DNA from: Leptoclinus maculatus
Lineage: Eukaryota > Chordata > Actinopteri > Perciformes > Stichaeidae
DNA: 64,000 nucleotides
NCBI GenBank assembly: GCA_032191485.1
Contig: JAVDOI010000020.1
Location: 1,040,753 to 1,104,752 of the forward strand
Direction of reading: 5' to 3'
Each line of letters starts with the position of its first letter. Position 1 is the stretch's first letter. Position numbers and translations under genes: made by a program. The notes below the pieces were generated by a model that did no database searches, was not told the origin of the DNA, and worked only from the letters and a program-made list of their open reading frames with translations. Below, in pieces: positions 61,039-64,000 of this stretch.

Positions 61039-62721
61039 TACGTGGTGCTAAGTAGCCCCTCAGCTAACACAACAAGGCAGAACATTAGCTTTTACCAAGC
61101 AAATGAAAAATCATGTAAACACGAAAACTGCTCTACCTTTTTGTTTCTGAATGATGCCACCCTGGATGTTAATTACAAACAAATCCAAAGTGACTCACTC
61201 TGACTAGAAATAGTATAATATAATATATGACTAGTAGTTCTCTTGAATATGTTGAATACACTTATTGTAAGTCGCTTTGGATAAAAGCGTCTGCTAAATG
61301 ACTGTAATGTAATGTATAGCTATATAAACTATATAGCTATAGTATAAACAATGAGCCAGGTAGCAAGATGGAGCACATCATCACACGTACTTTGATCTTG
61401 TCTACTGCAGGATGTGGAGGATACGTCACCCAACAGATGTGCTGCCAGCTACAAAGTCCTGGTGGTGTCGTCCCAGTTTGAGGGCAAGCCGCTGTTACAG
61501 AGACACAGGTAGTACACTCTGTAGTAACTAGCACGTCATACATGTTTGCTATCAGTTTAGTTCCAAAGACATTACAAGCAGGGACGGTAGTCGTACCTAT
61601 AGGTCATCTCACACCAGGTAACTTATGTAGCTATAGGAATAACTGAAACTGATGATTACAGTAGAACCTTATTAACCAAAGCTGAAGGTGTATCAAGGCC
61701 GCCATGCTGTGCTTCCTGTAAACGTTAAGGCCTCTGTTGCTAGAATGCTTTATCAATAGGGATGTCACAATACCAGACATTTAGTAGTCAATACCAATAC
61801 CTGTGACATTCCACGATTCTCAATACCCAATTCAATACCATAGTACAAAACACTAAGTCCCATGTACTTCAACATACACTTACCATTTGCTTCCTGTTTT
61901 TTGTGAATGTATTATTAATCCACGATGAGCCGCCTCAAGTTTCTTGCCAAAAAACTAAAATGTACAACCTAGAATCCAACTACAAGATCGCTAAATGACA
62001 AGTTAGACTGTTTAAGTTACACAAACAGATATAGCACAGTATCACCACGGTAGATCTCACACATAGTGTCTAAAGGTATAGTTGTTGTAAGGTATACTGT
62101 ATGGAGAGACGTGCTGTTTGCAGTTAAAATCAAAAACTATAATATGTAGTTTTAACATTTTATCATTTTGTCAAGATATATTTTTCCAATTTATTAATCA
62201 AATCTAATTTTAAGTTATGTTTGAAAAAGAATCAAACCTATCATACAAACCTTTCAGCACTCTATCAACCACCGACAGACCTTTAAGGGACAGTTCACTA
62301 AGTCAAATATATATATATTTCCTCTTACCTTTAGTGCTATTTCATGCTGGAACTCTGTTAGAAAGAAAATAGTTCCTGTATGAAACCGCTCACAACAAAG
62401 TGTGGATCATCTCGAGTAACCGGGTCATGATTTCTGGAAAGAGACCACAAGCCCGGTGGCATGGTTCCATTATAATAGAGAGAAGGAGACACTCTCCAAC
62501 TCATATTAAAACATCTAGATTGATTAAATAAGCCAAAGTAAAGGTCTGTCATGAATGCACAGCGCTCCTGTGACTACTGGACATGTACCGCACACTCCTA
62601 ACGTGTGTTGTGTTTGAACAGGATGGTGAATACCTGCCTAGCAGAGGAGCTGAAAGAGATCCACGCTTTTGAACAGAAGACCCTCACACCAGAACAGTGG
62701 GACAAACAGAAATCACAGTGA
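60849..62721 (+). CDS. bola2: BolA-like protein 2
   Basis: Three exons (60849-60911, 61411-61508, 62622-62721) join in frame to give 86 residues, exactly the usual BOLA2 length. The fold is visible in order: MAITADHIRDKLTKELAAVH, then NRCAASYKVLVVSSQFEGK, then LLQRHRMVNTCLAEELKEIH, then AFEQKTLTPEQWDKQK. The His in EIHAF and the loop Cys in NRC are the usual [2Fe-2S] ligand candidates when paired with the glutaredoxin GLRX3. BOLA2 with GLRX3 delivers iron-sulphur clusters in the cytosol. Intron 1 holds a long GT tract and a LINE/SINE tail. An AATAAA at 62824-62829 ends a short 3' UTR. Confidence 0.96.
60967..61036. repeat. (GT)n microsatellite in bola2 intron 1
   Basis: About 34 uninterrupted GT units. 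Likely highly length-polymorphic. Confidence 0.97.
61240..61325 (+). mobile_element. Fish SINE/L2-type 3' tail
   Basis: GTAAGTCGCTTTGGATAAAA followed by GCGTCTGCTAAATGACTGTA and TAATG repeats is the conserved 3' tail shared by many fish SINEs and their partner LINEs. Only the tail is evident. Confidence 0.8.
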
Positions 62722-62849
62722 CACACACACACGTTACATCACACACAGTTTAGAGCTTCTTCTATGAAACAGGCCTTGTACTTCAGCAGTATTGATATGA
62801 ATGCACTGGAATGTTCTGGTGGCAATAAAACTCTTGGATGCTGTGTTTT

Positions 62850-64000
62850 GTCTCTGTTGGTTGTTTCCTGTCAGTCATCTCATTTTGAGATCTCAAAGTC
62901 TGTAATTATTGGATACATGTTTTATCTTTGCCACTTAACATCAGCGTTTCATTCTCCATGCTGACAAATTCATATTTCAGAAAGAGTAAAAGCCAGAATG
63001 AGTGTTTGCAAATCGGAGTCTAAGGACAGAGTCTCCTCTGCTGCACAGACTGTATATGTGATGTAGAGGGCTGCAGGGATGACTTACAGGAAGTTAGCAT
63101 CACACTGGTCCACAAACAGCCAATGGGATTGTTCCTTTGGCTTTTGGATTATTGCAGAAAATAATCTCTGTGGCAAACAAACATTTATGATACTTACAAA
63201 TTTTGTTCGGCAAGATAATCTGCACAAATGAACACCACTTAGTGGCGTAAGTGCAAAGGACAGACGAGAGAAGCTAACGGGCTGTAAACCAAGTTGTGGG
63301 TAAACAACGAGGCTGTGAAGTCGACGTGATGACATTTTAGATTCTCATTTGGTTACTTGTTAGCAACCGTCTTTTATTAAGACGCATTAAAAGCTTCCAA
63401 ATCCACGAGAGGCATATCTACTGACGCACTTTATGATGTAGAACCAGACGTTAAAATCTCTTACGCTTGTGTTAACCGCAGCCCTTACTTCACACATCTT
63501 ACCACAACACATTCAAAGAACACTTTGACTTCCAGACGAGGGAACCAGAAGCAAACATGCTGACTAATTTCCTGGTTTTCGGACTCATTCCTGCAGCACT
63601 CTATCGAAGATATAAAGATATATAACTGACTTCACTGCAAGATGGACCACGAGGTGAACTTGTTTTTTCATTAATATTTTTCCATTTTAAATGATAAACG
63701 TAACTGCAGCTTCTAGATTTCACCTCAGCTTTGTGATGGTGCATTTCCCAGCTGATCCAAGAGGTATGTTGATTAGTCTATTTAGCTTAAGAAGTAAGAG
63801 ACTTTTGTCAACACATGAAGGAACACTTCATCCTTCAGTTCATCACAAACGTTCAACATCAACACATCTGGAGATACGTGGGTTTCACTGGACAGGAAGT
63901 GGATGAAAAACTCACCCGACAAGAAACTACAGCTGTCAGACTAATGGAGTAAAAAGAACAAGATTTAACTACAACTAAGATGGATGTAGTCAAGTAAAGT
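62850..64000. other. Downstream of bola2, no gene recognised
   Basis: Mixed sequence without clear exons, repeats or transposon ends up to the end of the window. Confidence 0.45.

Overview
The window looks like teleost fish nuclear DNA. Genes are split by GT-AG introns, and between them lie Tc1/mariner, hAT-like and Kolobok-like DNA transposons, L2-type LINE and tyrosine-recombinase retrotransposon remains, a fish-type SINE, and many micro- and minisatellites. There are no rRNA or tRNA genes, no CRISPR arrays and no bacterial-style operons. Long stretches hold nothing I can name.

Layout. 1-6.1 kb: a Tc1 relic, a 37-bp GC-rich minisatellite, AT repeats and an L2 fragment. 6.3-9.7 kb (+): rwdd4, read exon by exon, with a Tc1 relic in intron 5 and an apparent 3-nt microexon. 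10.9-13 kb (+): two unassigned candidate exons. 13-17 kb: hAT-like and dispersed repeats. 17.2-22.2 kb: a LINE tail, a 166-bp tandem array, and a two-exon minus-strand gene that a Met-to-stop ORF list misses. That gene encodes a 329-residue protein with twenty 7-residue Pro/Ala/Phe repeats, and its intron carries a 1.3-kb TTAA-flanked THAP transposon. 25.2-30.1 kb (+): a decayed WD-repeat (NWD-like) gene with several frame breaks. 31.8-33.9 kb (-): ing2. 37.2-43.0 kb (+): cd68 (macrosialin). 45.3-50.4 kb (+): an ms4a-family four-pass membrane gene with a young-looking 1.29-kb TIR element in an intron. 52-54 kb (-): a Ngaro/DIRS-like retrotransposon relic. 57.3-60.0 kb (-): slx1. 60.8-62.7 kb (+): bola2, head to head with slx1.

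The genes do not form one pathway. RWDD4 and ING2 are also neighbours in human 4q35, and SLX1 and BOLA2 are neighbours in human 16p11.2, so both pairs support the identifications. CD68 and MS4A proteins are typical of myeloid or other immune cells. ING2 acts in chromatin, SLX1 in DNA-junction cleavage, and BOLA2 in cytosolic iron-sulphur handling. The most unusual items are the hidden repeat-protein gene, the compact THAP transposon inside it, and the rwdd4 microexon.
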